Source: Phil1 sp963643205
GTDB lineage: Bacteria; Bacillota; Clostridia; Christensenellales; CAG-138
NCBI GenBank assembly: GCA_963643205.1
Contig: CAVIJJ010000001.1
Location: 149,805 to 213,804 of the forward strand
Length of the DNA: 64,000 nt
Reading direction: 5' to 3'
The first letter of the stretch is position 1, and each line of letters begins with the position of its first letter. The notes beneath the pieces are model-generated. The model was not told the DNA's origin. It was given only the letters and a program-made list of their open reading frames with translations, and ran no database searches. The translations under genes and the position numbers were made by a program. This document shows, one piece after another, positions 8,998-18,321 of the stretch.

Positions 8998-9849
8998 TTA
9001 TGAATCTTGAAGTACGTCGTCGATTATAGCATTAAGCGCATCGTTTATTCTGTCCTCACCTTCACGAGCCTCAATCTCTTCTGAAGTTTCCGCACTTCTC
9101 ATGCCCATTATCTCATTAACCGTCATCATAGGCTGTTCTTCTTCTGAATCGGATACTTCTTCTTTGAGCATGGCAGTGGGACCGCGATCCTCATAATTTT
9201 CGGTTACATTCTCTGCGGGGTCATCTTCTTCAGGTTCCTCATCAGAAGTGGGAACCGTCGGACGATTCTCTATTTTATAGATGCTCTTCATCAGCTCGGA
9301 CGGATTGTTGTAGGATTCCGGAAGTTCCTTTGCATCCACGCTGAGGTTCCCGGCGTTTACATACTCCTCTGCCATCTCTATTTCATTATCCAAATTAGTG
9401 TCCTTTATGCAGGAACGGAAATATTCAGCCTGCGCTGCCGCTGTTTCTGCGGCTCGCTGCAATGCTTTATTAAGCTGCTTAGCGCTTTCTATATAGTTTT
9501 GCATAAAGGCCTCTGCGCGAAGCGCGCTTTGGCGTGAGTCTTCCTCGGCTTGAAGTTTTATCTTATCAGCCTCATCCTGCGCCGCTGCAATTATGCTTTC
9601 GGCTTCGGCATGTGCGGCCGCTTTATCCTCGTTAGCCTTTTCAATAATGCGATTTCCTTCGGCTTGTGCTTCCCTAAGAACCTTGCCGGCATCGCTTTGC
9701 GCGCGGGTAAGGGCGTTGGCTATAGCGCTTTCTTTTGATTTATATTCCTCGATAGATTGCTCCAATCGTGCGTTAAGCGCTTCCTGCTCGCTAAGCTTCG
9801 ATTTCAGTTCCTCAATTGTTGCCTCAAGTTCCTTTTTCTTGCCAAACAT
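8998..9849 (-). CDS. Coiled-coil protein, DivIVA-like in style
   Basis: The 283-residue product is almost entirely charged and alanine-rich heptads from residue 5 to about 150 (for example LEATIEELKSKLSEQEALNA), so a long coiled coil is clear. The last 110 residues are acidic and low-complexity. There is no signal peptide or transmembrane helix. The coiled coil recalls DivIVA/SepF-neighbourhood proteins that mark poles and septa, but the canonical DivIVA N-terminal lipid-binding segment is not visible, so the resemblance may be only compositional. It is the last gene after ruvC-ruvA-ruvB, 33 bases after ruvB, and is probably cotranscribed with them. Function unknown. Confidence 0.6.
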   Translation of the reverse strand: MFGKKKELEATIEELKSKLSEQEALNARLEQSIEEYKSKESAIANALTRAQSDAGKVLREAQAEGNRIIEKANEDKAAAHAEAESIIAAAQDEADKIKLQAEEDSRQSALRAEAFMQNYIESAKQLNKALQRAAETAAAQAEYFRSCIKDTNLDNEIEMAEEYVNAGNLSVDAKELPESYNNPSELMKSIYKIENRPTVPTSDEEPEEDDPAENVTENYEDRGPTAMLKEEVSDSEEEQPMMTVNEIMGMRSAETSEEIEAREGEDRINDALNAIIDDVLQDS

Positions 9850-9882
9850 AATTTATATCCTCCCTCGTATATAATAATTCGT

Positions 9883-10926
9883 TTATTTGATATCCATGCG
9901 TTCTTGCCTAGGGTCAATGCTGTCCTTGGGCAGATCATACCCCATGTGCAAATATGCCGCAGGCATCGGGATTCTTCCGCGTGGTGTTCGCGCTATAAAG
10001 CCAAGTTGCAATAGATACGGTTCATACACATCTTCTATTGTGGAAGCGTCATCACCGGTTGCGGCCGCTATTGTATCAAGTCCCACGGCACGGCCTCCAA
10101 ACTTTACAATCATGGTTTCAAGTATGCGCCTATCTACCGTATCAAGGCCAAGCTCATCTATTGAAAGCATATCAAGCCCGGCTCGCGCTGTGGCAAGGTC
10201 TATTTTACCTTCTCCGCGCACTTCGGCATAGTCCCTTACACGCCTGAGCAATCGGTTAACAATTCTCGGCGTTCCGCGTGAGCGTGAAGCTATTTCAATC
10301 GCGCCATCCCTATCTATCGGTATATCCAATATGCCGGCACTTCTTACTATTATTTCAAGCAAATCTTCCGGCGCGTATGGCTGAAGCTGTTCTTTTATGC
10401 CAAACCTGTCCCTTAGAGGAGCTGTGAGCAAGCCCATGCGCGTGGTCGCACCAATCAAAGTAAAATGAGGAAGATCAAGGCGAATTGAGTGCGCGCTCGG
10501 TCCTTTGCCGATTATAATGTCGAGCGCGTAATCCTCCATAGCCGGATACAGTACTTCTTCAACCGTTGCGTTGAGCCGATGAATTTCATCTATAAAAAGC
10601 ACGTCTCCCGGTGCTATATTGGTAAGAATCGCGGCCAATTCACCCTTGTGCGATATAGCGGGACCGCTGGTAATATGAAGCGTACCGCCCATCTCGTTAG
10701 CTATTATTGAGGCAAGAGTGGTTTTGCCAAGACCCGGAGGCCCATAGAACAGCGCATGGTCGAGCGGCTCACCGCGCCGTTTAGCCGCCTCTATATATAT
10801 TTCAACATGCTCCTTTACAGCCTTTTGACCGATATATTCCTTCAGGTATTTGGGCCTTAGGCTAAATTCGTTCACTTCATCTTCCGCAAGCATTGAAGAG
10901 GAAATAAGCCTGTCGTCATTTGCCAC
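9883..10926 (-). CDS. ruvB: Holliday junction branch migration ATPase RuvB
   Basis: RuvB is the hexameric AAA+ motor that, with RuvA, drives branch migration of Holliday junctions. The 347-residue sequence has the expected features: LRPKYLKEYIGQ at the start, Walker A GPPGLGKTTLA near residue 62, Walker B LFIDEIHRL, sensor 1 region TLIGATTRMG, and the C-terminal winged helix ending in TPRGRIPMPAAYLHMG. The ruvA stop is 6 bases upstream, so the two genes are one transcription unit. Length is normal for the family. Confidence 0.97.
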   Translation of the reverse strand: MANDDRLISSSMLAEDEVNEFSLRPKYLKEYIGQKAVKEHVEIYIEAAKRRGEPLDHALFYGPPGLGKTTLASIIANEMGGTLHITSGPAISHKGELAAILTNIAPGDVLFIDEIHRLNATVEEVLYPAMEDYALDIIIGKGPSAHSIRLDLPHFTLIGATTRMGLLTAPLRDRFGIKEQLQPYAPEDLLEIIVRSAGILDIPIDRDGAIEIASRSRGTPRIVNRLLRRVRDYAEVRGEGKIDLATARAGLDMLSIDELGLDTVDRRILETMIVKFGGRAVGLDTIAAATGDDASTIEDVYEPYLLQLGFIARTPRGRIPMPAAYLHMGYDLPKDSIDPRQERMDIK

Positions 10927-10932
10927 TTTGAT

Positions 10933-11541
10933 TTACCTTTTGCCCTTTCCGGCTAGCCATTTAAGTGCGCCTGTTATCATATCCTCCACCCTGTCGCAGT
11001 CATTAACCTCTGCAACAGCCCTGCCGGCGGTTACGCCGTCATACCCAAGCGACACCAGTGCCGCAATCGCTTCACTACGTATGCCCATACTGCCATTGCT
11101 CTTTTCACTTGCCGCTTCGGTTTGAACAGCATCATCTGCGGTAACCTTTTCTTTTAATTCAAGCAAAACACGAGCGGCTGTCTTTTTACCCATGCCGGGT
11201 ATTTTATCAAATGCGGCCGTATTTTCGGTTAATATAGCGAGCGTTATATCCTGCACGCTCAGCGCCCCCAAAATGCTTAAAGCCAGTTTGGGACCGACGC
11301 GCGTAACACCTATAAGCCTTCGAAACATTGCGCGTTCTTCTTTTGTTTCAAAGCCGTAGAGTGCCATAACATCCTGAGAAAGAGACAGATGAAAATGCGT
11401 GTAAAGTCTATGAGTTTCCCCTTGCTTTAGGCATTTTAAGGTTTGAGACGAGCAGAACAGTTCATAGCCCACGCCGCCGGCTTCAATTACGGCACGATCC
11501 TGCGTTACTTCATCAACCGTTCCAGAAATATATGCATACAT
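10933..11541 (-). CDS. ruvA: Holliday junction DNA-binding protein RuvA
   Basis: RuvA forms the tetrameric platform that holds the four-way junction and recruits RuvB. The 202-residue product has the N-terminal OB fold (MYAYISGTVDEVTQDRAVIE), two helix-hairpin-helix motifs (VGPKLALSILG and IPGMGKKTAARVLLELKEK), a flexible linker near 140-155, and the C-terminal RuvB-binding domain (SEAIAALVSLGYDGVTAGRA). It sits between ruvC, 25 bases upstream, and ruvB, 6 bases downstream. Nothing about it is unusual. Confidence 0.96.
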   Translation of the reverse strand: MYAYISGTVDEVTQDRAVIEAGGVGYELFCSSQTLKCLKQGETHRLYTHFHLSLSQDVMALYGFETKEERAMFRRLIGVTRVGPKLALSILGALSVQDITLAILTENTAAFDKIPGMGKKTAARVLLELKEKVTADDAVQTEAASEKSNGSMGIRSEAIAALVSLGYDGVTAGRAVAEVNDCDRVEDMITGALKWLAGKGKR

Positions 11542-11566
11542 ATCTGATTACTCCATTTTTTTGAAA

Positions 11567-12064
11567 CTACTTTATGCGGAAGCTTTCCGCTGCAGGACCT
11601 GAAGTATTAGCGTGACATAGGGCCGCCGCCAATGCATCGGCCGCATCGTCCGGCTTTGGAATACTGTTTAACGAAAGCAAAAGCTTTATCATCTGCTGAA
11701 CCTGTTTTTTGTCCGCATGGCCATTGCCGGACACCGCAGACTTTATCTGCATTGGGGTATACTCATAAAGCGGCAATCCGGCCTGCTGCGCAGAGAGCAG
11801 TGCTACACCGCGAGCCGCTGCTACCTGCAGCGCCGTAGTTGTATTTCTTGCGAAGAACAATTCCTCAAAGGCTACGTGGTCCGGCTTATAAAGCTTTATA
11901 AGCTCATTCATGCCTATATACAGCCGCTCAAGCCTCTGCGGGAAAGGCGTATGCGCCTCGGTTTCTATTACGCCGTAGTCTATAGCCTTTGATTTGACCC
12001 CTTCCGTGCTTATCACACCGTAGCCGAGTATGGCGTAGCCGGGATCTATACCCAAGATAATCAA
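11567..12064 (-). CDS. ruvC: Holliday junction resolvase RuvC
   Basis: RuvC is the homodimeric endonuclease that cuts Holliday junctions symmetrically. The 165-residue sequence keeps the acidic active-site motifs of the RNase H-like fold: ILGIDPGYA at the start, AFEELFFARN near residue 65, and the terminal DDAADALAAALCHA. The start is a TTG at 12062-12064 with GGGAGA six bases upstream; there is no ATG that would keep the essential first motif. First gene of the ruvCAB unit, with a strong promoter just upstream. Confidence 0.95.
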   Translation of the reverse strand: MIILGIDPGYAILGYGVISTEGVKSKAIDYGVIETEAHTPFPQRLERLYIGMNELIKLYKPDHVAFEELFFARNTTTALQVAAARGVALLSAQQAGLPLYEYTPMQIKSAVSGNGHADKKQVQQMIKLLLSLNSIPKPDDAADALAAALCHANTSGPAAESFRIK

Positions 12065-12094
12065 TGCTTATCTCCCGTGTACTTATAATAGTTA

Positions 12095-12123
12095 ATTTTA
12101 ACATGCGGACTTTATATTGACAA
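12095..12123 (-). promoter_or_regulatory. Promoter of ruvCAB operon
   Basis: Minus strand TTGTCA (12118-12123), 17-base spacer ending in TGT (extended -10), TAAAAT (12095-12100). It abuts the terminator of the preceding HtrA gene. Confidence 0.78.
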
Positions 12124-12125
12124 TA

Positions 12126-12157
12126 TTAAAAAAGAGGGTATTGTCTCATACCCTCTT
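12126..12157 (-). terminator. Terminator of response regulator-kinase-HtrA operon
   Basis: Perfect 9-bp stem AAGAGGGTA / TACCCTCTT (12132-12157, 8-base loop) followed on the minus strand by a run of Ts. Confidence 0.88.
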
Positions 12158-12170
12158 GCGTGTTTAATTC

Positions 12171-13544
12171 TTATTCACCAAAGAAATTATAGTCAGCCTC
12201 ACCGCCATAGTTTTCTTCACCAAGGCTGTTCAAATCGGCAAGTACAAGCGTTGTTGTATAGTATTCACCACTGCGCCAATACTTTATTTCTACGCTGTCG
12301 CCTACAAGTTTACCTCTTATCAGTGAGACAAACTCATCCTGAGTCATGCCGCTGTGCCCATCTATCTCAATTATTATATCATTGGGCAGTAATCCGGCCT
12401 TATGCCCGGGGCCATCCTTTATTACGGATGCTACCAATATTCCTTCAGGGGTTCCGTATACTTCGGCATACATTTCGTTCCATGTGGCTACGCTTATGCC
12501 GATGCCTGGTCTGGCTACGCTACCATCAACAATCAGCTGCTCAACCACCTTTAATGCCTGATTTATGGGTATGGCAAAGCCCAGACCTTCCGCGCTTATG
12601 GCGTTGCCGTATTCATCATAGCTTGCGGTAGTGGTTTTTGCGGTTACAATTCCTATTACCTCACCGGACATGTTTATAAGCGGGCCGCCGCTGTTGCCGG
12701 GGTTTACGGCTGCGTCAGTTTGCAGATAATCGTTTGTAACGCCGTCTATATTAACGCTTCTAGCAGTCGCGCTGATAATGCCATATGTGGTCGTCCCGGA
12801 AAGCTCACGACCGGTTGGATCACCTATGGTTATAACAAACTCACCGACACGTACCGCCTCAGAGTCCCCCAGTTTCAAAGCCTTAAGCCCTGTTTTATCA
12901 ACTTTAAGCACAGCTATGTCAAATGTTTTATCGTATCCGACGAGGTCAGCCTCAACCTCCTCCCCATCTACGAACATCACGCCAAGCTTTGTCGCGCCTT
13001 CGACCACATGCGCATTAGTAAGAATGTAGCCTTCCGAAGAAATTACAAAACCGGAACCCGAGCCGGCTTCAAGCTCACGACTGTATTTTTCGCTGTAAGC
13101 ATAGTTTACTATACCAACTACGCCTTCGCTGACATTCTCTATAACATCTGATAGCGGACTTGAAGAGCCGCTTATTTCCGGAGCGACTCCGTCAAACTCC
13201 GGCAGCGTTCCCGTAGGCGGAATAGGTGTTACCTCCGGAACCACGCTCGACGAAGCGGGTTTTTCGGTAGCGCCGGCTTCAGGCGCAGGCGTTGCGCTTG
13301 GAAGCTGGGGCAAGTTCTCCTTAACGGAGGGAGTTGGAGTAGCCTGTACGGTATTGTCGGCTTCTTCTATACTCGTCTTATAAGATGCCAATACCGCCGG
13401 CATAAAAATCGTGGCAAGTAGTGCGCCCACAATTGTAAAAATTATGGCCGTAATAATGTAGCCGCCAATGCCACGTTTGGGCGGTTTTTGCTCCGGTTGA
13501 GGAGCGTTGTTGTATCCGTCAAAATAATAGTTGGGATACTCCAT
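12171..13544 (-). CDS. Membrane-anchored HtrA/DegP-like serine protease
   Basis: This 457-residue envelope quality-control protease has a short cytoplasmic start, one transmembrane helix at about 27-53, and a Pro/Thr/Ser-rich linker to about 125. The trypsin-like domain follows, with a complete catalytic triad: His179 (TNAHVV), Asp209 (FDIAVLK) and Ser285 (NPGNSGGPL). A PDZ domain occupies about 345-440 (GIGISV ... GLLPNDIIIEIDG). The active site faces outward by topology. It begins 7 bases after the histidine kinase stop, so it is the third gene of a regulator-kinase-protease operon. That suggests it belongs to the envelope-stress output of the two-component system. Several HtrA paralogues exist in Bacillota, so I give no specific symbol. 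Confidence 0.93.
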   Translation of the reverse strand: MEYPNYYFDGYNNAPQPEQKPPKRGIGGYIITAIIFTIVGALLATIFMPAVLASYKTSIEEADNTVQATPTPSVKENLPQLPSATPAPEAGATEKPASSSVVPEVTPIPPTGTLPEFDGVAPEISGSSSPLSDVIENVSEGVVGIVNYAYSEKYSRELEAGSGSGFVISSEGYILTNAHVVEGATKLGVMFVDGEEVEADLVGYDKTFDIAVLKVDKTGLKALKLGDSEAVRVGEFVITIGDPTGRELSGTTTYGIISATARSVNIDGVTNDYLQTDAAVNPGNSGGPLINMSGEVIGIVTAKTTTASYDEYGNAISAEGLGFAIPINQALKVVEQLIVDGSVARPGIGISVATWNEMYAEVYGTPEGILVASVIKDGPGHKAGLLPNDIIIEIDGHSGMTQDEFVSLIRGKLVGDSVEIKYWRSGEYYTTTLVLADLNSLGEENYGGEADYNFFGE

Positions 13545-13550
13545 TTTCTT

Positions 13551-15035
13551 TTACCTCCGTTGTAGGGAATTTGTTTTCTGCTTTCCCTGTTGTTCATATA
13601 ACTTAAGCGTAAACGTAAACGTTGCGCCCTTGCCCTGTTCTGATTCGACATTTATGGTTTGGCCATGCTGTTCTATTATTCGTTTCACTATGCTTAATCC
13701 AAGTCCCGATGATGAACCTGAAGGCGTATGAGCCTTTTCTGCCTTGTAGAAACGATCAAATACGTATGGCAAATCATCGGTGGATATTCCTTCACCGTTG
13801 TCTATAACGCTCATAACCGCAAGCTTTTTATCGGTTGCTATGCGAAGAGTAAGTTTGCCGCCATCCGGAGAAAACTTAATCGCGTTATCGACAAGATTGC
13901 GTATTACCTGCGCTATCTGGGACTGATCAGCCTCAACCATTGTCCTGTCCGCTGCAAAGTTCATATTTACATCTATGTGCTTAGCATTGATGCGGGCCTC
14001 AAATGTAAGCACGGTACGAATAACAAGTTCATTTAAGTCAAAAGGCTCCAGCTTGAGCTCGTATTGTCCCGATTCTATTCTGGCAAGATCCAGCAAATCG
14101 TTAACCATACCCGTCATGCGTTTACATTCGTTAATGACAATATCCAGATATTTAGGCTGATCCTCGCTTGAAATTGTGCCATCCTGCATTGCCTCGAGAA
14201 ATCCCCTCATGCTGGTAAGCGGGGAGCGCAGCTCATGAGACACGTTCGCAACAAAGCTTCGTCTTGATTGCTCAAGAGTATTGATTTCATTCGCCATTTC
14301 ATTGAAGCTTTGGCCAAGCTGACCAACCTCGTCATGACTCGTTATAGCTACTCTGGCCTCATATTCTCCTTTGGAGAAGCGAGTTATGGCATTATTCATG
14401 TCAACTATAGGCTTTGTCATGCGGCCGGTAATATATGTTACGGCAAGAACGGCAAGCATAACAGCTATGCAGGCAGCAAGCAAAACATCCAAATATACCT
14501 GGCGTATAGAGGTATTGTAGCGGCTCATATCGGTATGGAAAAACATCGCTCCTATAACTTCACCGTCAGTAGTGATTATTTGCCTTTTAAGAGTCATTAT
14601 CGGAATGTTTCCCGATGATGAGCCGTCGGTGGTAATTTGTATTTCCCCGTTTCCGGAGATTATTTCGTCTGCCTCCTTACTTAAGTTGATATCCGACAGA
14701 GCATTCCATTTCTCCTCACTCAGCTCATCGCGCAATATTACTTTGCCGTATGCAGAATCTATAAAATACAGCTGTAGCATGGCATCGTATTTGCGCATAA
14801 TCGTTCTTAACGTATCTTTGGCAACAGATCTCTTTTCGGCTTCTATGTACTGCGTAACTATTATGCGGTTTATTTCGGAAGCCTCACGGCGAAGCTCGTT
14901 CTCGTTTTCCGTTGTATACTGGCTTTTGAACATGGCGCTGATTGTTATGCCCAAAAGAAACACTATCAGCAATATTATTGCAAGATACGTGCTAAGCATA
15001 CGTGAGAATAGCGTATTAAACAGCCCTTTGCTCAT
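13551..15035 (-). CDS. Sensor histidine kinase (HAMP, HisKA, HATPase)
   Basis: A 494-residue membrane sensor kinase. Transmembrane helices lie at about 15-35 and 183-203, enclosing an extracellular sensing domain of about 145 residues. A HAMP linker (about 203-255), the HisKA dimerisation domain with the phosphorylated His267 in NVSHELRSPLTS, and the ATP-binding domain (N box NLVDNAIKF, then DNGEGIS and GSSSGLGLSIVKR) follow. The arrangement resembles the WalK/ResE/PhoR group. It ends 7 bases before the HtrA start and begins 24 bases after the response-regulator stop, so that regulator is its probable partner. The signal is unknown. Confidence 0.93.
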   Translation of the reverse strand: MSKGLFNTLFSRMLSTYLAIILLIVFLLGITISAMFKSQYTTENENELRREASEINRIIVTQYIEAEKRSVAKDTLRTIMRKYDAMLQLYFIDSAYGKVILRDELSEEKWNALSDINLSKEADEIISGNGEIQITTDGSSSGNIPIMTLKRQIITTDGEVIGAMFFHTDMSRYNTSIRQVYLDVLLAACIAVMLAVLAVTYITGRMTKPIVDMNNAITRFSKGEYEARVAITSHDEVGQLGQSFNEMANEINTLEQSRRSFVANVSHELRSPLTSMRGFLEAMQDGTISSEDQPKYLDIVINECKRMTGMVNDLLDLARIESGQYELKLEPFDLNELVIRTVLTFEARINAKHIDVNMNFAADRTMVEADQSQIAQVIRNLVDNAIKFSPDGGKLTLRIATDKKLAVMSVIDNGEGISTDDLPYVFDRFYKAEKAHTPSGSSSGLGLSIVKRIIEQHGQTINVESEQGKGATFTFTLKLYEQQGKQKTNSLQRR

Positions 15036-15058
15036 TAAGCCTCCAATGCTAAGAACTT

Positions 15059-15742
15059 TTACTTAGACGTTTCAAACTTATATCCTACTCCCCAAACAGT
15101 CTTTATTTCCCATTGCGGCCGTTCACCTATCTTTTCCCTGATGCGCTTTATATGCACGTCAACCGTGCGCGAATCACCAAAGAAATCGAATCCCCAAACC
15201 TGTTCAAGCAGCTGCTCACGCGTAAACACCTTGCCTTCGCGGGAGGCCAAGAAGAAAAGCAGTTCTATTTCCTTAGGCGGCATATCCAAAGGCTTACCAT
15301 CCAGCATAACGGTATAATTGTCAAGCGATATGGTTAGCCCCGGGAACCTGAGCTCTTTTTCATCGCCCGGCGCTGAGCTGCGCCTTAATACGGCCCGTAT
15401 TCGAGCTAAAAGTTCCTTTGCCTCAAACGGCTTTGGAATATAGTCATCAGCGCCAAGTTCAAGCCCCTGAATTCTGTCTAACGTATCGCCTTTAGCCGTA
15501 AGCATTATTACAGGCACGGTGCTTTCTTCGCGCAGTTTTTCAAGCACCGTCCAGCCGTCCATACCCGGCAGCATTACATCGAGCAAAACTAAAGTCGGTT
15601 TAACGCTGCGGAATGCGTCCAATGCGGTATCACCGCGCGTACATGTCGCTACGGTGTAACCTTCCTTCTTTAGATACATTTCAATTATAGCCAGTATATT
15701 AGTGTCGTCATCAACAACTAAAATAACACTGTTGTTATCCAT
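15059..15742 (-). CDS. OmpR/PhoB-family response regulator
   Basis: A 227-residue two-component regulator. The receiver domain (about 5-118) has the acidic pocket VVDDD, phosphoacceptor Asp55 in LVLLDVMLPGMDGW and the conserved lysine in VIMLTAKGD. The C-terminal OmpR-type winged helix (about 132-225) includes TREQLLEQVWG and RTVDVHIKRIREKIG. I start at the ATG at 15740-15742 because AGGAGG lies 7 bases upstream; the reading frame stays open for 31 more codons but without family similarity. First gene of the regulator-kinase-HtrA operon. A 16-base inverted repeat lies in its leader. Confidence 0.94.
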   Translation of the reverse strand: MDNNSVILVVDDDTNILAIIEMYLKKEGYTVATCTRGDTALDAFRSVKPTLVLLDVMLPGMDGWTVLEKLREESTVPVIMLTAKGDTLDRIQGLELGADDYIPKPFEAKELLARIRAVLRRSSAPGDEKELRFPGLTISLDNYTVMLDGKPLDMPPKEIELLFFLASREGKVFTREQLLEQVWGFDFFGDSRTVDVHIKRIREKIGERPQWEIKTVWGVGYKFETSK

Positions 15743-15768
15743 GCTTAGCCTCCTTGCGTTGCTATTAT

Positions 15769-15784
15769 GAGCTTGCACAAGCTC
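15769..15784. repeat. Perfect inverted repeat in response-regulator leader
   Basis: GAGCTTG and CAAGCTC separated by 2 bases, 27 bases before the start codon. On the minus strand an extended -10 (TGCTATTAT) lies a little upstream. It could be an operator, perhaps for autoregulation, or an mRNA hairpin. Confidence 0.45.
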
Positions 15785-15850
15785 CCGCGCAAATATAATA
15801 GCATTAATTTGTGAACATGGTATGAATAACTTCAAAATGCCCTAAATAGT

Positions 15851-18208
15851 TTACTTTTTAAGCGTAACCACCGTTACGCCGGCATCGCCTTCGCCATAAC
15901 TGCCCATGCGGTAGCTCTTCACAAGTGAATGATGCTTCAAGAATGCCTGTATACCGGCTCTCAGTGCGCCTGTGCCTTTGCCGTGGATTATATTCACTTC
16001 ATTAAGCCCTGCGTTATAGGCATCATCAAGGTAGCGATCAACGACTATATTGGCCTCATCTACGAGCATTCCCCGAACATCAAGCTCAAGCCCAACTTGC
16101 TTGCCCGCGCCCAATCCAACTTTGCCGGAAGCCGGCATTTCTGGCTTTTTTTCTTCAATCAGGCGTATATCCTTAAGCTTTACATTAAGCTTCATAACAC
16201 CGGCCTGTACTGTTACCTCCCCTTTTGAATCGGCTGCGGTAAGCACAGTGGCTTTTTGATCAATTGAAACAATCCTTACGGTTTCGCCGGGACGTACGGT
16301 CTTGGGCGGTTTGGTATTATCCTCCTTCTTTACCTCTTCTTTTCCATTTATCGAAGTTTCCGCCGCCCTTAATGTATCGCGGGAGGATTGTATAATTCTA
16401 TCGGCGGCGCTGCGGTCAATATCCTTAATGGAATGAATCTGCGTAATCAGCTTTTCCATTTCTCGCTTGGTATCGGCTACTATTCGCTTGGCATCTTCTT
16501 TTGCTTTAGCTTGCAGACGGCTGCGGTCATCTTCAAGCTTTTTTCGTTCGCGTTCAGCTTCGGCGCGAAGTTTATCCAACTCCGCACGAGCTTCTTCGGC
16601 CATTTTACGCTCTTCCTCAGCAATGCGGTGCTGCGATTGGGCACTGGAAATAATATCTTCAAAGCGTACATCTTCGCCCTTCAGAAACCCTTTTGCGTTT
16701 TCGATAATGCCGGTAGGCAATCCGAGGCGGGAAGAAATCTCAAAAGCATTGGATTTACCGGGTATGCCGATATAAAGCCTGTATGTAGGGCAAAGCCTAT
16801 CCACATCAAACTCCATGGAAGCATTCTCCATGCCCTCATGAGTCATGGCAAAAGCCTTTATTTCGCTGTAATGCGTTGTAGAAACACATATACAATTGCG
16901 ATTATTCAGTTCCTCCAATATGCTCATCGCAAGGGCCGCTCCCTCAATGGGATCAGTACCGGCGCCAAGTTCATCAAGCAGCACAAGGGAGTGGTTGTCA
17001 GCCTTATCCAATATTCCGACTATAGTTTTCATGTGCGAGGAAAATGTTGAAAGAGACTGTTCAATCGATTGCTCATCGCCTATATCGGCATATATATTTT
17101 CAAATACCGGGAATTCACTTCCCTCATTTGCGGGTATAAATATGCCGCTTTGTACCATTAAGGCGAACAAGCCAACTATCTTTAGAGTAACGGTCTTGCC
17201 GCCGGTATTGGGGCCTGTAATTATAAGCGAACGATAATCCTTCCCTATCCAAATATCAATCGGCACAACCCTTTCGGACGGTATCAGCGGGTGACGACCG
17301 CGCACTATGCGAACATAGTTAGAGCGGTTAAGCTTAGGCATAACGGAATTAAGTTCACGCGAAAGCTTAGCCTTTGCAAATACCAAGTCTACGCGGCCCA
17401 TTATATTTAGATTTTCTCTTATTTCTGAAGCGTAAGGCGCAAGCATAGCCGTAAGTTCGGTAAGAATTCGCTCTATTTCATCAGATTCCTCGGCAAGCAG
17501 TTTTTTATATTCATTTCCAAGTTCAACAACAGCCGCCGGCTCTATAAAAAGTGTAGCACCACTGCCGCTTTGGTCATGTATAAGTCCGGGTACCTGTTGG
17601 CGGTACTCTTGCTTAACGGGAATAACAAAACGACCATTTCTTATCGTTATTATCGGTTCCTGAAGATACTTTTGATAAGAAGCAGACCTTATCATCCCAT
17701 TAAGCCTTTCGCGTACTTTTTCGTTCGCAAGGCGCATGGAACGGCGAATTCGAGCTAATGCAGGCGATGCGCCGTCAAATATCTCGTCTTCGTTAATTAT
17801 GCAGCGGCCTATTTCTTCCTCAGCACTTCTGTGCGTTATTAATAATCCTGCAAGATTGCGGAGATAACTCTCCTCTCCCATTTCTTTCAGCAGCACATCT
17901 TTAGCTATTCTTGCCGCTTTAAGACAGCTTGCTATACCGAGCAATTCGCCGGTGGACAGAAATAGAGCAGCGTGCATCCTCTCGAGGCAATTCCGCATAT
18001 CCGGGAAATCATCTATAGGTGATCTGCCGGTTTTATAATAAAGTGTCTCTGCCTCCGCGGTAAGCTTAAGCTCACGCTCGACTGTGTCAAAATCGCAGGA
18101 TGGTTCAAGCTCATCAACAAGCTCTCGTGATACGCAGCACGAGGCGTGTTGCTTCAGCATCACGAGTATTTTATCAAATTCCAGTGTTTTTAAAGTTCTT
18201 TTTTCCAT
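15851..18208 (-). CDS. mutS2: MutS2 ATPase/endonuclease
   Basis: A 785-residue MutS2, known in Bacillota for suppressing recombination and for ribosome-collision rescue, not for mismatch repair. It lacks the MutS mismatch-reading N-terminal domain. Visible parts are the clamp/lever region, the ABC-type ATPase with Walker A GPNTGGKTVTLK, LLDELGAGTDPIEG and STHYSEIKAFA, a long charged coiled coil (about 500-610), and a C-terminal Smr nuclease domain (LDVRGMLVDEA, then IIHGKGTGALR). The start is the ATG at 18206-18208 (MEKRTLKTLEF) with GGAGA upstream; earlier in-frame codons have no family match. It follows zapA by 113 bases and may share its promoter. Confidence 0.95.
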   Translation of the reverse strand: MEKRTLKTLEFDKILVMLKQHASCCVSRELVDELEPSCDFDTVERELKLTAEAETLYYKTGRSPIDDFPDMRNCLERMHAALFLSTGELLGIASCLKAARIAKDVLLKEMGEESYLRNLAGLLITHRSAEEEIGRCIINEDEIFDGASPALARIRRSMRLANEKVRERLNGMIRSASYQKYLQEPIITIRNGRFVIPVKQEYRQQVPGLIHDQSGSGATLFIEPAAVVELGNEYKKLLAEESDEIERILTELTAMLAPYASEIRENLNIMGRVDLVFAKAKLSRELNSVMPKLNRSNYVRIVRGRHPLIPSERVVPIDIWIGKDYRSLIITGPNTGGKTVTLKIVGLFALMVQSGIFIPANEGSEFPVFENIYADIGDEQSIEQSLSTFSSHMKTIVGILDKADNHSLVLLDELGAGTDPIEGAALAMSILEELNNRNCICVSTTHYSEIKAFAMTHEGMENASMEFDVDRLCPTYRLYIGIPGKSNAFEISSRLGLPTGIIENAKGFLKGEDVRFEDIISSAQSQHRIAEEERKMAEEARAELDKLRAEAERERKKLEDDRSRLQAKAKEDAKRIVADTKREMEKLITQIHSIKDIDRSAADRIIQSSRDTLRAAETSINGKEEVKKEDNTKPPKTVRPGETVRIVSIDQKATVLTAADSKGEVTVQAGVMKLNVKLKDIRLIEEKKPEMPASGKVGLGAGKQVGLELDVRGMLVDEANIVVDRYLDDAYNAGLNEVNIIHGKGTGALRAGIQAFLKHHSLVKSYRMGSYGEGDAGVTVVTLKK

Positions 18209-18321
18209 GCCGCGTCTCCGATTATTTATATCATAAATACATAAAAAGGCGACCGAAACAAAACGCTCCGGCCGCGCCAAATTTTCCAGTCACAAACAGC
18301 CGTGACTTTATAATAAATTTC

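Noticed and set aside
15743..15835. A 31-codon N-terminal extension of the response regulator
   Set aside because: It is unlike the family and lacks a ribosome-binding site, while AGGAGG precedes the later ATG.
18231..18321. Terminator between zapA and mutS2
   Set aside because: A 6-bp stem AGTCAC / GTGACT (18288-18307) is present but weak, with no proper T-run, so I do not call a terminator there.
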